Source: an uncultured Flavobacteriaceae bacterium
Lineage (GTDB): Bacteria > Bacteroidota > Bacteroidia > Flavobacteriales > Flavobacteriaceae
Direction: 5' to 3'
NCBI GenBank assembly: GCA_913044085.1
Contig: CAJWNW010000010.1
Span: 1-25,452 of the forward strand
Length of the DNA: 25,452 bases
Part shown: positions 1-8,522 of the stretch, piece after piece
Layout of the letters: every line of letters starts with the position of its first letter
Numbering within the stretch: position 1 is the first letter of the stretch
Made by a program: the position numbers and the translations under genes
Notes under the pieces: model-generated
Database searches by the model: none
What the model was told of the DNA's origin: nothing
The model's input: the letters and a program-made list of their open reading frames with translations, nothing else

Positions 1-328
1 ATTTTCCATCTTTTTCATTGGCATCAGGCGCCCACATTTGCTGTTGTGCCCAAGGCACATCATCCACATGCAGAGCCACACCGTTGTCTACGGCTTTACT
101 GTCAATGCTATCCATAGAAATGACATGGTAATCCTCCATCGCAAAATGGCTCCCTAAATCGTCAAAAGCCTCACCGGCATCAATATCATGTGATGGATAT
201 ATGTATATTTTACCATTGAAATAATGGGCAGACGGGTCTGCAGTATAAATATGAGTTACCAAAGGCGCAGACAATGCCTTTTTATCCAATGCATCAAAAT
301 CTATATGGTCAATATTATCTTCAGGCAT
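1..328 (-). CDS. Glycoside hydrolase family 43 enzyme (beta-xylosidase / alpha-L-arabinofuranosidase type), N-terminal part
   Basis: Only the first 109 codons lie in the window; the rest runs off the left edge. The start is ATG at 326-328, 5 bp after the stop of the sugar symporter gene. The translation begins MPEDNIDHIDFDALDKKALS and continues with TADPSAHYFNGKIYIYPSHD (residues 30-49), then MEDYHVISMD, VALHVDDVPWA and QMWAPDA. This is the N-terminus of a five-bladed GH43 propeller; the Asp in TADPSAH is the expected catalytic general base. There is no signal peptide, so the enzyme is probably cytoplasmic. As the last gene seen in the operon, directly after a symporter, it fits final hydrolysis of imported xylo- or arabinoxylo-oligosaccharides. 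Family assignment is firm. The choice between xylosidase and arabinofuranosidase cannot be made from this fragment. Confidence 0.88.
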   Translation of the reverse strand, partial: MPEDNIDHIDFDALDKKALSAPLVTHIYTADPSAHYFNGKIYIYPSHDIDAGEAFDDLGSHFAMEDYHVISMDSIDSKAVDNGVALHVDDVPWAQQQMWAPDANEKDGK

Positions 329-333
329 AGCAG

Positions 334-1773
334 TTAGTTGTTTCGTCTTTGTTTTAAATCTAATTCTATTTGTGTTTCCATGGTTTTATTAATTTCATAG
401 AAAAATAATAAGCCTACGCCTAATAAAAACGGAATCGCAGGAAAAATACTCACCAATAATTTTGTGCCAAGAATGGCTTCGGATGCTTGTCCCGAAAGAC
501 TATTGGCGTCGTAGCCATAATAATCCAAAATTTTAGTGACCAAAGAACTCCCGATGGTGAGGCCCAGTTTTAAACCGACCATCATGGCCGAAAATATGAT
601 CGCAGTTGCTCTGCGGTTATTTTTCCATTCGGAGTAATCTGCTACATCGGCAATCATCGCCCACAACAACGGAATGGTGATGCCATAGAAAAACCCATGC
701 AATATTTGAGCTCCAAAAATGAGTTCAATTGCTGAAGACTCAAAAAAGTTAAACGCAATAATAAATAAGGTCGCAATGAGTAAAAATAAACCGAAAACAT
801 TGCGTTTTCCGTATTTGTCAGCCAAGGTCTTAGACAAGCCAATCCCGATTATCATAAAGATGATACCGCCCGCATTAAATAAACCAAAGCCAGCAGAAAC
901 TGGATCGTTCCCAAAGAAATTAATTCCAATGCTAGATAAAAATTCTAATACAGGATTGATGAAACTTGTCAATCTCGAGGCATCAATAAAGTTTTCAAAA
1001 TAATACACATAGCTACCCCCTTTCATGGCCAATGACACAAAAGTTAGGGTGGTTAAAACCAACATAATAATCCAGGGTTTATTTTTTACCAAGTCAGATA
1101 AATCTTCCCATATAGTAGACTTTTGCGCTTCTGTTGGTACCACGCGTTCTTTAGTGGTTAAAAAAGTAATCAATAACATAACAGTTCCTATAACAGCCAA
1201 CCATGTCATTACAATTTCAATTCCAACGGCTTTATCGCCTTCACCGGCATAGATGATAATTGGCAACATAAAAACTTGGACAAAAAATTGGGCAAACATC
1301 ACCGCCACAAAGCGGTATGATGAAATGCTATTGCGTTCTTTCATACTTCCAGTTATAACCCCACTGAGCGCAGAATATGGCAAGTTACTAGCAGCATACA
1401 ATAAAAGCAGTAAAGTGTAGGTGATAACTGCGTAAATCACCTTGCCTTTGTAACTAAAATCTGGGGTGCTAAAGGCCAATACAGAAATAATTCCTAAAGG
1501 AACAGCCGTCCAAAGAATCCAAGGCCGAAACTTTCCCCATTTAGAATTTGTTCGGTCGGCGATAGCACCTACTATGGGATTGAATCCAAAAGCGGCGACG
1601 GTTCCTACAATAAACATGATGGCCGTTGCATCATTGGCATCTAACTTGTAGATGTCTGTATAAAAATAGGCCAAATAAGTCATCAGAGTTTGAAAGACCA
1701 AATTGGCAGCCAAGTCTCCAAGACTGTAGCCGATTTTTTCAATAATGGATAATTTATCGGAAGTTGATTTCAT
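334..1773 (-). CDS. GPH-family (MFS) sugar:cation symporter, pentoside/oligosaccharide type
   Basis: This 479-residue polytopic protein has about 12 hydrophobic segments and resembles glycoside-pentoside-hexuronide symporters such as MelB and XynP. The N-terminus has the family pattern IGYSLGDLAANLVFQ (residues 14-28). The first cytoplasmic loop has NPIVGAIADRT and KWGKFRPWIL (residues 65-87), matching the conserved GPH Asp-Arg and RPW signature. A second loop reads LADKYGKRNVFG. It would move mono- or oligosaccharides across the inner membrane with Na+ or H+. The gene lies 18 bp downstream of the GH10 xylanase gene and 5 bp upstream of the GH43 gene. Xylo-oligosaccharides or xylosides are therefore the likely cargo, but substrate is inferred from context only. 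Length is normal for the family. Confidence 0.9.
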   Translation of the reverse strand: MKSTSDKLSIIEKIGYSLGDLAANLVFQTLMTYLAYFYTDIYKLDANDATAIMFIVGTVAAFGFNPIVGAIADRTNSKWGKFRPWILWTAVPLGIISVLAFSTPDFSYKGKVIYAVITYTLLLLLYAASNLPYSALSGVITGSMKERNSISSYRFVAVMFAQFFVQVFMLPIIIYAGEGDKAVGIEIVMTWLAVIGTVMLLITFLTTKERVVPTEAQKSTIWEDLSDLVKNKPWIIMLVLTTLTFVSLAMKGGSYVYYFENFIDASRLTSFINPVLEFLSSIGINFFGNDPVSAGFGLFNAGGIIFMIIGIGLSKTLADKYGKRNVFGLFLLIATLFIIAFNFFESSAIELIFGAQILHGFFYGITIPLLWAMIADVADYSEWKNNRRATAIIFSAMMVGLKLGLTIGSSLVTKILDYYGYDANSLSGQASEAILGTKLLVSIFPAIPFLLGVGLLFFYEINKTMETQIELDLKQRRNN

Positions 1774-1791
1774 AACTAAATTTTTGATGGT

Positions 1792-2934
1792 TTATGGCTT
1801 AGTGTTAACGCCTAAGAGACGTGCATAAGCTACTTTTGGTTGGTAATCTCTATCAAATAAAAGCGGATAGTTTGTGCGCCCTTTTATAGGCCAATCGTTG
1901 AGCCAAGAATGTTTGTCCATTACCCCCCAAAAGGTAACTCTATTAATTTTATCACTGTGTTTGACAAAAAGGTTAAAAATGTCATGGTAACGCTTTGCTA
2001 ATTTTTCTTGAACAGCATCCGGCAGTCCATTCGAGTATGGATTCATTTTTGGATCGCCTTCAAACTTTGAGAAATTTTGGGTCACCTCGGCGCCAACCAT
2101 TTCCCAAGGATTGGGAAGCACAGAGATGTCAAGTTCTGTAAAAGACACATAAACTCCTGCAGCATGGACATCCAAAATAATCTGCTCTATTTCTTCCAAA
2201 CTTGGAGATTTTAAATCCCAATGGGCTTGTACTCCAACTCCATTAATCTTGGTGCCATTGGCTTTAAATTTTTTAACCATTTCAAGAACTGCAGCTCTCT
2301 TTTTTGGTTTGTAAAGATTGTAATCATTGTAAATTAAATCTACATCTGGATCTACTTTCTCCGTCTTTCTAAAAACCTCCTCAATGTAATTTTCACCCAT
2401 ATTTTTATAAAAAACAGACGCTCTCAAACTTCCATCCTCTTCAAAAGCTTCATTGACGACATCCCAAGCATCAATTTTTCCCTTATAGCGAGATACTAAT
2501 GTATTGATATGGTTGTCCACATGTGCTCTGGTCTCAGCACTGTTGTCAAGATTTTGCATGAAATCTGCAAGCTGAGCATGCCAAACCAGGGCATGTCCCA
2601 CAATGTACATGTTATTTTTGAGACCCATTTCAACATACTTATCTGCTGCTTTAAAATTAAATTGGTTGGACTTGGGTTGAATAAACATCCATTTTAAAGA
2701 GTTCTCTGGTGTAATTGTATTGAATTCACGATTTACAATTGTAGCGGATTTTGGATCTAAACCAAGAATCGTGTTTTCGTTAATGGCCGCTCCCATATAA
2801 AATAAATCTTTAAAATGTGCGCCTAATGACAACTTACTGGAGGATTCAGAAACAAATTTATTGGCAAAACTGATAAAACAAACAAGTCCACAAGTAAGTA
2901 TTAGAAATATTGGTTTTTTTAATTTTTTCATCAT
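1792..2934 (-). CDS. GH10 endo-beta-1,4-xylanase
   Basis: This 380-residue enzyme of the (beta/alpha)8 GH10 family cleaves the xylan backbone. Family hallmarks are present in order: TPENSLKW (residues 75-82), GHALVWHAQ (113-121), WDVVNEAF with acid/base Glu162, and FTELDIS with nucleophile Glu267. The distal motif FWGVMDKHSWL follows near residue 344. The N-terminus is a hydrophobic signal segment (about residues 1-25) with basic residues in front. The cysteines in it do not form a convincing lipobox, so simple periplasmic export is likeliest. There is no T9SS sorting domain or binding module, unlike GH30 in the same operon, which suggests a periplasmic oligosaccharide-processing role. Two consecutive ATG codons open the gene, and 2934 is used here. 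Gaps to its neighbours are 22 and 18 bp. Confidence 0.94.
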   Translation of the reverse strand: MMKKLKKPIFLILTCGLVCFISFANKFVSESSSKLSLGAHFKDLFYMGAAINENTILGLDPKSATIVNREFNTITPENSLKWMFIQPKSNQFNFKAADKYVEMGLKNNMYIVGHALVWHAQLADFMQNLDNSAETRAHVDNHINTLVSRYKGKIDAWDVVNEAFEEDGSLRASVFYKNMGENYIEEVFRKTEKVDPDVDLIYNDYNLYKPKKRAAVLEMVKKFKANGTKINGVGVQAHWDLKSPSLEEIEQIILDVHAAGVYVSFTELDISVLPNPWEMVGAEVTQNFSKFEGDPKMNPYSNGLPDAVQEKLAKRYHDIFNLFVKHSDKINRVTFWGVMDKHSWLNDWPIKGRTNYPLLFDRDYQPKVAYARLLGVNTKP

Positions 2935-2956
2935 TTTCTTTTGAATATTGTTACTC

Positions 2957-5260
2957 TTAATGTTTCAAAAATTTAAGGGTTTGGAAACTATTGGTATATG
3001 TATTGCGAATTTTTACCAAATAAATCCCTGTACTCAGAGTCGAAACGTCCAAGGTTAACGTTTTATTTCGTGTGTTTTCTTGATTGGAAAGTTGGTAATA
3101 TTTCCCTAATAAATCCATAACCTCAATTTGGTCACCGGCATTGTATTTTGAAATTGTTATTTGGTTTTTAGCGGGGTTGGGGTAAAGAAAGATCTGGCCA
3201 TAACGAGTATCATAATCCCAAACTCCGGCAGTTGTGTTTATAAACTCATAGGCACCAATGTCAACCACATCATCGCCGTCAATATTAGAAAAATCGACCT
3301 CAGCAGATCCTTGAGGTGCCAAAGTAAAATCATCTATGTAAAAATCACTAACAACTCCATCTCCAATATTAGGTCCTTTGACATATGCAAACATGGGGTC
3401 ATTTGATGGATATGTGAAATTCCCGGTCAACAGCGTCCAACCCTGGTCATTTACAGCAGTACTGGTTGTTACAGAGGTGTATGTATTTAAAGCAGTATTC
3501 TTGACCGTTATTTGTGCATTTCCAGCACCGCCACTGGCTAATTTCACCCAGACATAAAACGTATAGGTTTCACCAACATCCAAAAGATTATCCAATGCCA
3601 ATTTAGGGCTGTGCCAGTTGGCGGTTCGATTGGTAACTGAAAGGCAGAAATCTCCGGATTTTGAGGTTGCCGTAGTAGAAGTCAAAGTGGGAGATCCAAA
3701 TTGAGACCAACCGCCATTCGAATTTTCGAAACTTGTAAAGGATATTGCATTGGGAAGTGTTGGTCGTGGGTTCCCCAAAAAATCATCTGTTGGCGAGTAG
3801 GCTGAATCTCCAGCATTGATGGCTGGAGAGTTTTCTGTGAGCTCAAAATTGGCTTGGCTTATATCGATAGCACCGTTGACAGAACTAGGAACTTCAGTGA
3901 ATAAGGGGTCTACATCAATCAAATTACAACAGGAAATAAAATTGTAAGGAACACCGCTATCATCGGATGGTAATTTTCCGTTCAAAAAAATATTATTTAA
4001 AACAAGTTTGGATCCTGAAATATTAGGAAGTTCTATGGCTGAAAATAAATTATCTCGAGTTACTACAATATTGTTAGCAACAGTCACATTTTGAACTTTA
4101 TTGGCTTTTACACCCCCTACTTTTTGACCTCTGTGGCCTGGGTTTCCGTTAGCCACAGAAATATCTTGAATGATCTCATGAACCCCATTGTAATAGAAGG
4201 TATTGTTCTGAATAATGGCAGAGGCTCCTAGAGAATTGTCAAAATTGATTCCATTTTTACCATTATTTACACAAACATTGTTTTCAAATAAAAAAGTTCC
4301 ATAATAATTATCATCACTTCGAGTGACGTACAATCCTTGGCCATCTAAAATATTATTATAAGTTGCTGTCCCATAATTTGGATTGGTATTCCCTGAATTA
4401 TCAGGCAATTGGGTGACGTAAAAAGGAATGCGATTCCAGTTGTTATAAACTAAATTACCACGCATTACCATTTTTACATCCGTTCCATTGTCAGCTTCGG
4501 ACGAAGCAATGGTTTCAGCAAAGACAACCGCAGATGAAGCCGAAGAGGTCCACCAAGTGGTATTGTAAACCTCATTGTATTCAATAGTAATATGATCGGA
4601 ATCATTGAAGCGAATTCCAGAGCCCGCTGTGTCATGAACAATATTGTTTCGAATAATAATGTGATGGTGCGCGCCATAACCACCCCAAATCCCCTTTCCA
4701 GAAAAATAAGTATGGTTATAATTGATGTCATCATCAGGATCAGAAGCGGCTAAAACCTTATATTCTCGGTTTGCATATGCTTCGGCATAAGTAATTGAGG
4801 CAGCAGGTCCGACCACTTCAAAACCTTCAATAATGATATAGTTCATGTCATTTGAAATAACAATTCCACCCCTGCCATCAAATTGAATGATTGGGGTATG
4901 GCCTGGATAATTTTTTAAAGTGATATAAGCCCCCGCTGTTCCAGACTTATTGATTGTCACAACATGATTGTTGTTCATGTTGGTATTTGTGGTAGTATCC
5001 ACCGTTCCATAGCCATCATTTTGATAGGTCCCATTCATGACAAAAATTGTATCCCCTGGATTGACCAATGAAATGGCCCTATTTATTGTCTCAAAGGGAG
5101 CTGTTTCAGAACCATTGTTGGAATCAGATCCAGTGAGTGCAGACACGTAATAAAAATCATTGTTTTGTGAAAAAATCAGTCCTGAAAACATTAAAAAAAC
5201 CAAGATTTTAATGTGTTTTAAAACTATTATTTTCTGAAAATAATTAAATTTAAAAGTCAT
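2957..5260 (-). CDS. Secreted right-handed parallel beta-helix protein with inserted CBM4/9-like module and T9SS sorting domain
   Basis: This 767-residue exported protein has a signal peptide at about residues 1-31. A DUF1565-like opening follows, YYVSALTGSDSNNGSETAPF and INRAISLVNPGDTIFVMNGTY (residues 38-80). Repeated parallel beta-helix rungs then run to about residue 480, for example IIIEGFEVVG, HHIIIRNNIVHDTAGSGI, ITIEYNEVYNT, FLFENNVCVNNGKNGI and AIIQNNTFYYN. The fold is shared by polysaccharide lyases, some esterases and GH120 xylosidases; I could not assign a catalytic family. A beta-sandwich binding-module-like domain (about 503-655) contains LSVTNRTANWHSP, typical of CBM4/9/22 modules. 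The end carries FLYPNPAKNQITI and STGIYLVKI, a T9SS type A sorting domain (about 688-767). It sits between the sulfatases and the GH10 xylanase, so an extracellular role on the same glycan is inferred. Confidence 0.85.
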   Translation of the reverse strand: MTFKFNYFQKIIVLKHIKILVFLMFSGLIFSQNNDFYYVSALTGSDSNNGSETAPFETINRAISLVNPGDTIFVMNGTYQNDGYGTVDTTTNTNMNNNHVVTINKSGTAGAYITLKNYPGHTPIIQFDGRGGIVISNDMNYIIIEGFEVVGPAASITYAEAYANREYKVLAASDPDDDINYNHTYFSGKGIWGGYGAHHHIIIRNNIVHDTAGSGIRFNDSDHITIEYNEVYNTTWWTSSASSAVVFAETIASSEADNGTDVKMVMRGNLVYNNWNRIPFYVTQLPDNSGNTNPNYGTATYNNILDGQGLYVTRSDDNYYGTFLFENNVCVNNGKNGINFDNSLGASAIIQNNTFYYNGVHEIIQDISVANGNPGHRGQKVGGVKANKVQNVTVANNIVVTRDNLFSAIELPNISGSKLVLNNIFLNGKLPSDDSGVPYNFISCCNLIDVDPLFTEVPSSVNGAIDISQANFELTENSPAINAGDSAYSPTDDFLGNPRPTLPNAISFTSFENSNGGWSQFGSPTLTSTTATSKSGDFCLSVTNRTANWHSPKLALDNLLDVGETYTFYVWVKLASGGAGNAQITVKNTALNTYTSVTTSTAVNDQGWTLLTGNFTYPSNDPMFAYVKGPNIGDGVVSDFYIDDFTLAPQGSAEVDFSNIDGDDVVDIGAYEFINTTAGVWDYDTRYGQIFLYPNPAKNQITISKYNAGDQIEVMDLLGKYYQLSNQENTRNKTLTLDVSTLSTGIYLVKIRNTYTNSFQTLKFLKH

Positions 5261-5308
5261 TCTATTTGGCTAATTATTAGTTTTATAAATTTAACTCTAG
5301 AACTTTTA

Positions 5309-5331
5309 TTTACTTAAAATATTTGAGTAAA
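5309..5331. other. AT-rich hairpin in the longest gap of the operon
   Basis: The 135-bp gap 5261-5395 holds a near-perfect inverted repeat: a 10-bp stem with one G-T wobble and a 3-nt loop. It is not followed by a T-run on either strand, so it does not look like an intrinsic terminator. In the operon transcript it would fold between the sulfatase gene and the beta-helix gene. It might affect RNA processing or segment stability. The same gap holds TCAAATTTGA (5339-5348), one base off the Bacteroidota -7 promoter consensus on the minus strand. An internal promoter is therefore possible but unsupported by a -33 element. Confidence 0.35.
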
Positions 5332-5395
5332 AGCCTATCAAATTTGAGGCGATAGTTCTATAAATGTAAAATCACATCAGAAATATAGATTAATA

Positions 5396-6841
5396 TCACT
5401 TCAATTTCAAGGGATCTTGGTTCACGAAATCTCGCATCACTTTCAATTTCTTGCTGTATTTGTCAACCAATGCTGCGTTTTCAGCACGTTTTGAAATGTC
5501 TATATTTTGCCTCAAATCGACCTTAAGGTCATAAAGCATATTTCCTAGGTATTCTTCGCCTTGAAAAAATTCTGTGTAAGAATAATTTTCATCCACTACA
5601 GCCTCGCCTTGCTTATAGCGGGTGTAAATTTCATCTTTTAAGTTAACCGATGGATTTTCCATCACAGTAGTTAAGCTTTCTCCATGGATGTAATCAGGTG
5701 GTGTAATTCCTGTCAATTCGCAAAGGGTTGGATATACATCCACCAATTCAGTAAAAGAATCAGTTGTTTGATTTTTAGCATAACCCGGGGAGGAAATGAT
5801 AAAAGGGATTTTTATGGCCTCATAAAAGGTACTGTGTTTACACCAAAACCCATGCTCCCCTAAAAAGAACCCATGATCGCTCCACAAGATAATGGTGGTA
5901 TTGTCGCGCAATCCCATTGCGTCTAAACCATCAATTAAATCTCCAATCAAAGCATCCATATAACTTACGCTGGCATAATAGCCATGGACGAGATTTCTGG
6001 ACATTTCATCACTTAATAAGCCTTTGCTAGGAATGTCTAAATACATGTTTCTCAACTCCGCATTGTCATGTTGGGCATGCATGGCAATATAGGGTGAGTT
6101 TTCTGGCTGGTAGGGATTGTCGGCCAAAGGAACTTGGTTGTGATCGTACAGATCCCAATATTTTTTAGGTTGTATAAAAGGTAAGTGTGGAGACACATAT
6201 CCAACCGCCATAAAAAAGGGCTTGCCTTCTGCTTTTAATGCTTTCATTTTATCCAAGGCTCTTTGAGTAACTTTGCCATCGTTATAGGCATAATCATCCA
6301 CCTCTGGATACTCAAATGCAGGCCCCTTGCGACCATGCTCTCCAAATTCTCCATTACGCTTGCGCTCCTGGGCTTTGGGATCTTGGTAATCTGCTTGATG
6401 GGCTCCCCCATCATTATCAGACCAATATTCACCCGTATCGTTTGGATAGTGATATATTTTGCCATAGGATATCGTTTCGTAACCATTTTCCATAAAAAGT
6501 TGATTCAAACTAATCGCGTTGGGCGTGTCTTTAGAGGCTCTTGAAGTATAATCGTTAAACCGTTTTTGACTGGGGCGTATGCCAGTCATGATGCTCGCCC
6601 GACTCGCGCCACAAACTGCAATATTTGTGAATGCATTGTTAAATTGAAGACCTTCCGAAGCCAATTTATCAATATTCGGGGTAATCATTTGGGATTCGCC
6701 ATAGGAATTGATTTTTGGCCTAAAATCATCCACAGAAATAAAAAGAATATTATGGTTTTTTGTGCCAGCTTGTGCATTTGCAAAATAAAACGAAATTAGA
6801 AGGCCAAAACTAAGTAAAATGCGGTTTATTAATTTTTTCAT
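5396..6841 (-). CDS. S1-family sulfatase, iduronate-2-sulfatase-like, with variant C-G-A-S-R active-site motif
   Basis: This 481-residue formylglycine-type arylsulfatase family member has a signal peptide (about residues 1-23, cleavage at ANA/QA). Metal ligands are seen in SVDDF (Asp38, Asp39) and LWSDHGFFLGEHG (Asp322, His323). The cysteine to be converted to formylglycine is Cys77 in AVCGASRASIMTG. The motif is C-x-A-S-R instead of the usual C-x-P-S-R. The overall pattern resembles iduronate-2-sulfatase (S1_7-like): TPNIDKLASEG, YYASVSYMDALIGDLIDGL and WCKHSTFYEAIKIPFI. It would remove sulfate esters from sugars in the periplasm or at the surface; there is no lipobox or T9SS domain. It lies 13 bp after the preceding sulfatase gene and before the 135-bp gap. 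The exact sugar position cannot be read from sequence alone. Confidence 0.92.
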   Translation of the reverse strand: MKKLINRILLSFGLLISFYFANAQAGTKNHNILFISVDDFRPKINSYGESQMITPNIDKLASEGLQFNNAFTNIAVCGASRASIMTGIRPSQKRFNDYTSRASKDTPNAISLNQLFMENGYETISYGKIYHYPNDTGEYWSDNDGGAHQADYQDPKAQERKRNGEFGEHGRKGPAFEYPEVDDYAYNDGKVTQRALDKMKALKAEGKPFFMAVGYVSPHLPFIQPKKYWDLYDHNQVPLADNPYQPENSPYIAMHAQHDNAELRNMYLDIPSKGLLSDEMSRNLVHGYYASVSYMDALIGDLIDGLDAMGLRDNTTIILWSDHGFFLGEHGFWCKHSTFYEAIKIPFIISSPGYAKNQTTDSFTELVDVYPTLCELTGITPPDYIHGESLTTVMENPSVNLKDEIYTRYKQGEAVVDENYSYTEFFQGEEYLGNMLYDLKVDLRQNIDISKRAENAALVDKYSKKLKVMRDFVNQDPLKLK

Positions 6842-6854
6842 AATACAATTAAAT

Positions 6855-8513
6855 TTATTTTGTGGTTATAATATTAGAGGCCTCATAGCCAATGCGAATG
6901 GCGCGTGTGCTTATTTTTTCTTGGGGTTGTAACAAAAGAGGCTTTGTGTAAAGCTGCCAGTAATCCGAACCAATGGCATCTGACAGCTGGTAACCAATAG
7001 AAGCCCCTTCTGTTGCACAGCTTAAGACAATGGTATTGTTCTGTTGCTGAATCTTTACGTCCGCCGTAACTGGTTGAATCATACCGGGCCAAAATTCGCG
7101 AATGATTTCACTTTCGGGTGTAAAGCCACGGTCTTGTATTGCTGATTGCCACTGACTAAGTTGAGTACTCATCTCCTTTAACTTTTCAGCATGGGCTGGG
7201 TCATTTGCTAAGTTATGGACCTCATATGGATCATTTTTTAAATCATAAAGTTCTTCCTGAGGCTTTGTTTTCATGAAAATATAGGCTGCATCACCCTCAA
7301 GCTTTCCTTCGGCATCCAATTCAATCAAATGCTTGTTCATTGGAATTTGTTCTCTATATCTGTTCCTGTAAATCAATGGCAACTCCGGCATGAAATTCTT
7401 GATATAAACATAACGTCCATCCAAAACAGAACGCTGCATATCTGTAGATTCATCAAAGCGATCGGCTGAACCAAAAATATAATCTCTTGGCGCTTCTTCA
7501 AAAGGGCCTGCAAAAGCCTTTCCGTCCATATATTTTGGTGGTTTTTGACCTGTCAAAGACAGTACAGTTGGGCCTAAATCCATTAGTGAAACCATGCGCG
7601 ATTCGGTTTCACCTGCACGATAACCATTGGGGTAGCGGATGATTAATGGCACGTGAAGACCACTGTCTCCAACGGCTCTTTTTTGTCGCAAAAGATTACC
7701 GCCATGATCGCTCCAGAAGAAAATAACTGAATTCTCCATAACTCCATCAGCTTCAAGCTGATCTAACAAAACACCCACCTCTTTGTCCAAGGCTTCAATG
7801 TTTGAATATTTACGTGCAATTCCTTCTCGTACAATGGGGATATCGGCATAATAATCAGGAACTGCCACAGCCGATGGAGCGACCGTCATAGGTTTGTCTT
7901 TACGTAGCCAAATCCGAGATTCATGCGTCGTGTAATAATTTTTGACATAGAAAAAAGGGTGCCCTTCAGGGGCATTTTTATAAGATCCCCCACCATAAAC
8001 ATCGTCCCAAGCTGTGAAAGGTGCATTGAACTGATAGTCACACTTGTTATCATTGATACAATAATAGCCCTGGGCTCTTAAATACTCTGGAAATGGTTTT
8101 ACATAAGCAGGAGGCACCACCTCATAATCTGGAACATTTTTCCCAGACTTGTCTAAAACCCCTTTGTCCTTTCTAAGCTTTATGTCCTCCGGCCATTTAA
8201 AATTGTTATGGTCACCCGTTCGCATATTGTGTGCCCCCAAACGTGCAGGGTACATGCCGGTAATGATAGAAAAACGACTGGGCGCACAAACCCCAACCGT
8301 TGCATAAGCATTGGTGTATTTAACGCCCTCATTCGCCAAACGGTCTATATTTGGTGTATGAACCGCTGTGTTATCATAAGCACTCAGAACTGGCCCCATA
8401 TCTTCACAGCTGATCCAAACAACATTTAAAGGCTTTTTGGAAATCTTTTGCGCACAAGAGGATGTTGCAATAAGCAAAAGTCCAAAAAATAAAAAGCTTT
8501 TAATCTGATTCAT
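6855..8513 (-). CDS. S1-family sulfatase lipoprotein, heparan N-sulfatase-like (S1_8 type), with C-terminal beta-sandwich extension
   Basis: This 552-residue sulfatase has a lipoprotein signal ending ATSSC, so Cys20 is the likely lipidated residue. The formylglycine cysteine is Cys76 in GVCAPSRFSIITGMYPARLG. SCEDMGP (36-42) carries the acidic metal ligands in the E-D form usual for this type. FFWSDHGGNLLRQKRAVGDS and LHVPLIIRYP resemble the heparan N-sulfatase-like S1_8 subfamily. The catalytic domain ends with EELYDLKNDPYEVHNLANDP. The last roughly 80 residues (ADVKIQQQNNTIVLSCATEG onward, with IGYQLSD and STRAIRIGYEAS) look like a CHB_HEX_C or Fn3-like beta-sandwich appended to the core. 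Marine S1_8 enzymes are not restricted to heparan, so the name indicates fold kinship only. The gene lies 9 bp after sulfatase 8523-9926. Confidence 0.92.
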   Translation of the reverse strand: MNQIKSFLFFGLLLIATSSCAQKISKKPLNVVWISCEDMGPVLSAYDNTAVHTPNIDRLANEGVKYTNAYATVGVCAPSRFSIITGMYPARLGAHNMRTGDHNNFKWPEDIKLRKDKGVLDKSGKNVPDYEVVPPAYVKPFPEYLRAQGYYCINDNKCDYQFNAPFTAWDDVYGGGSYKNAPEGHPFFYVKNYYTTHESRIWLRKDKPMTVAPSAVAVPDYYADIPIVREGIARKYSNIEALDKEVGVLLDQLEADGVMENSVIFFWSDHGGNLLRQKRAVGDSGLHVPLIIRYPNGYRAGETESRMVSLMDLGPTVLSLTGQKPPKYMDGKAFAGPFEEAPRDYIFGSADRFDESTDMQRSVLDGRYVYIKNFMPELPLIYRNRYREQIPMNKHLIELDAEGKLEGDAAYIFMKTKPQEELYDLKNDPYEVHNLANDPAHAEKLKEMSTQLSQWQSAIQDRGFTPESEIIREFWPGMIQPVTADVKIQQQNNTIVLSCATEGASIGYQLSDAIGSDYWQLYTKPLLLQPQEKISTRAIRIGYEASNIITTK

Positions 8514-8522
8514 TTTAAATGT

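Noticed and set aside
6598..6625. Inactive or broken sulfatase because Pro is missing in the active-site motif
   Set aside because: Cys and Arg are kept, C-x-A-x-R is a known substrate pattern for some maturases, and all other catalytic motifs are intact.
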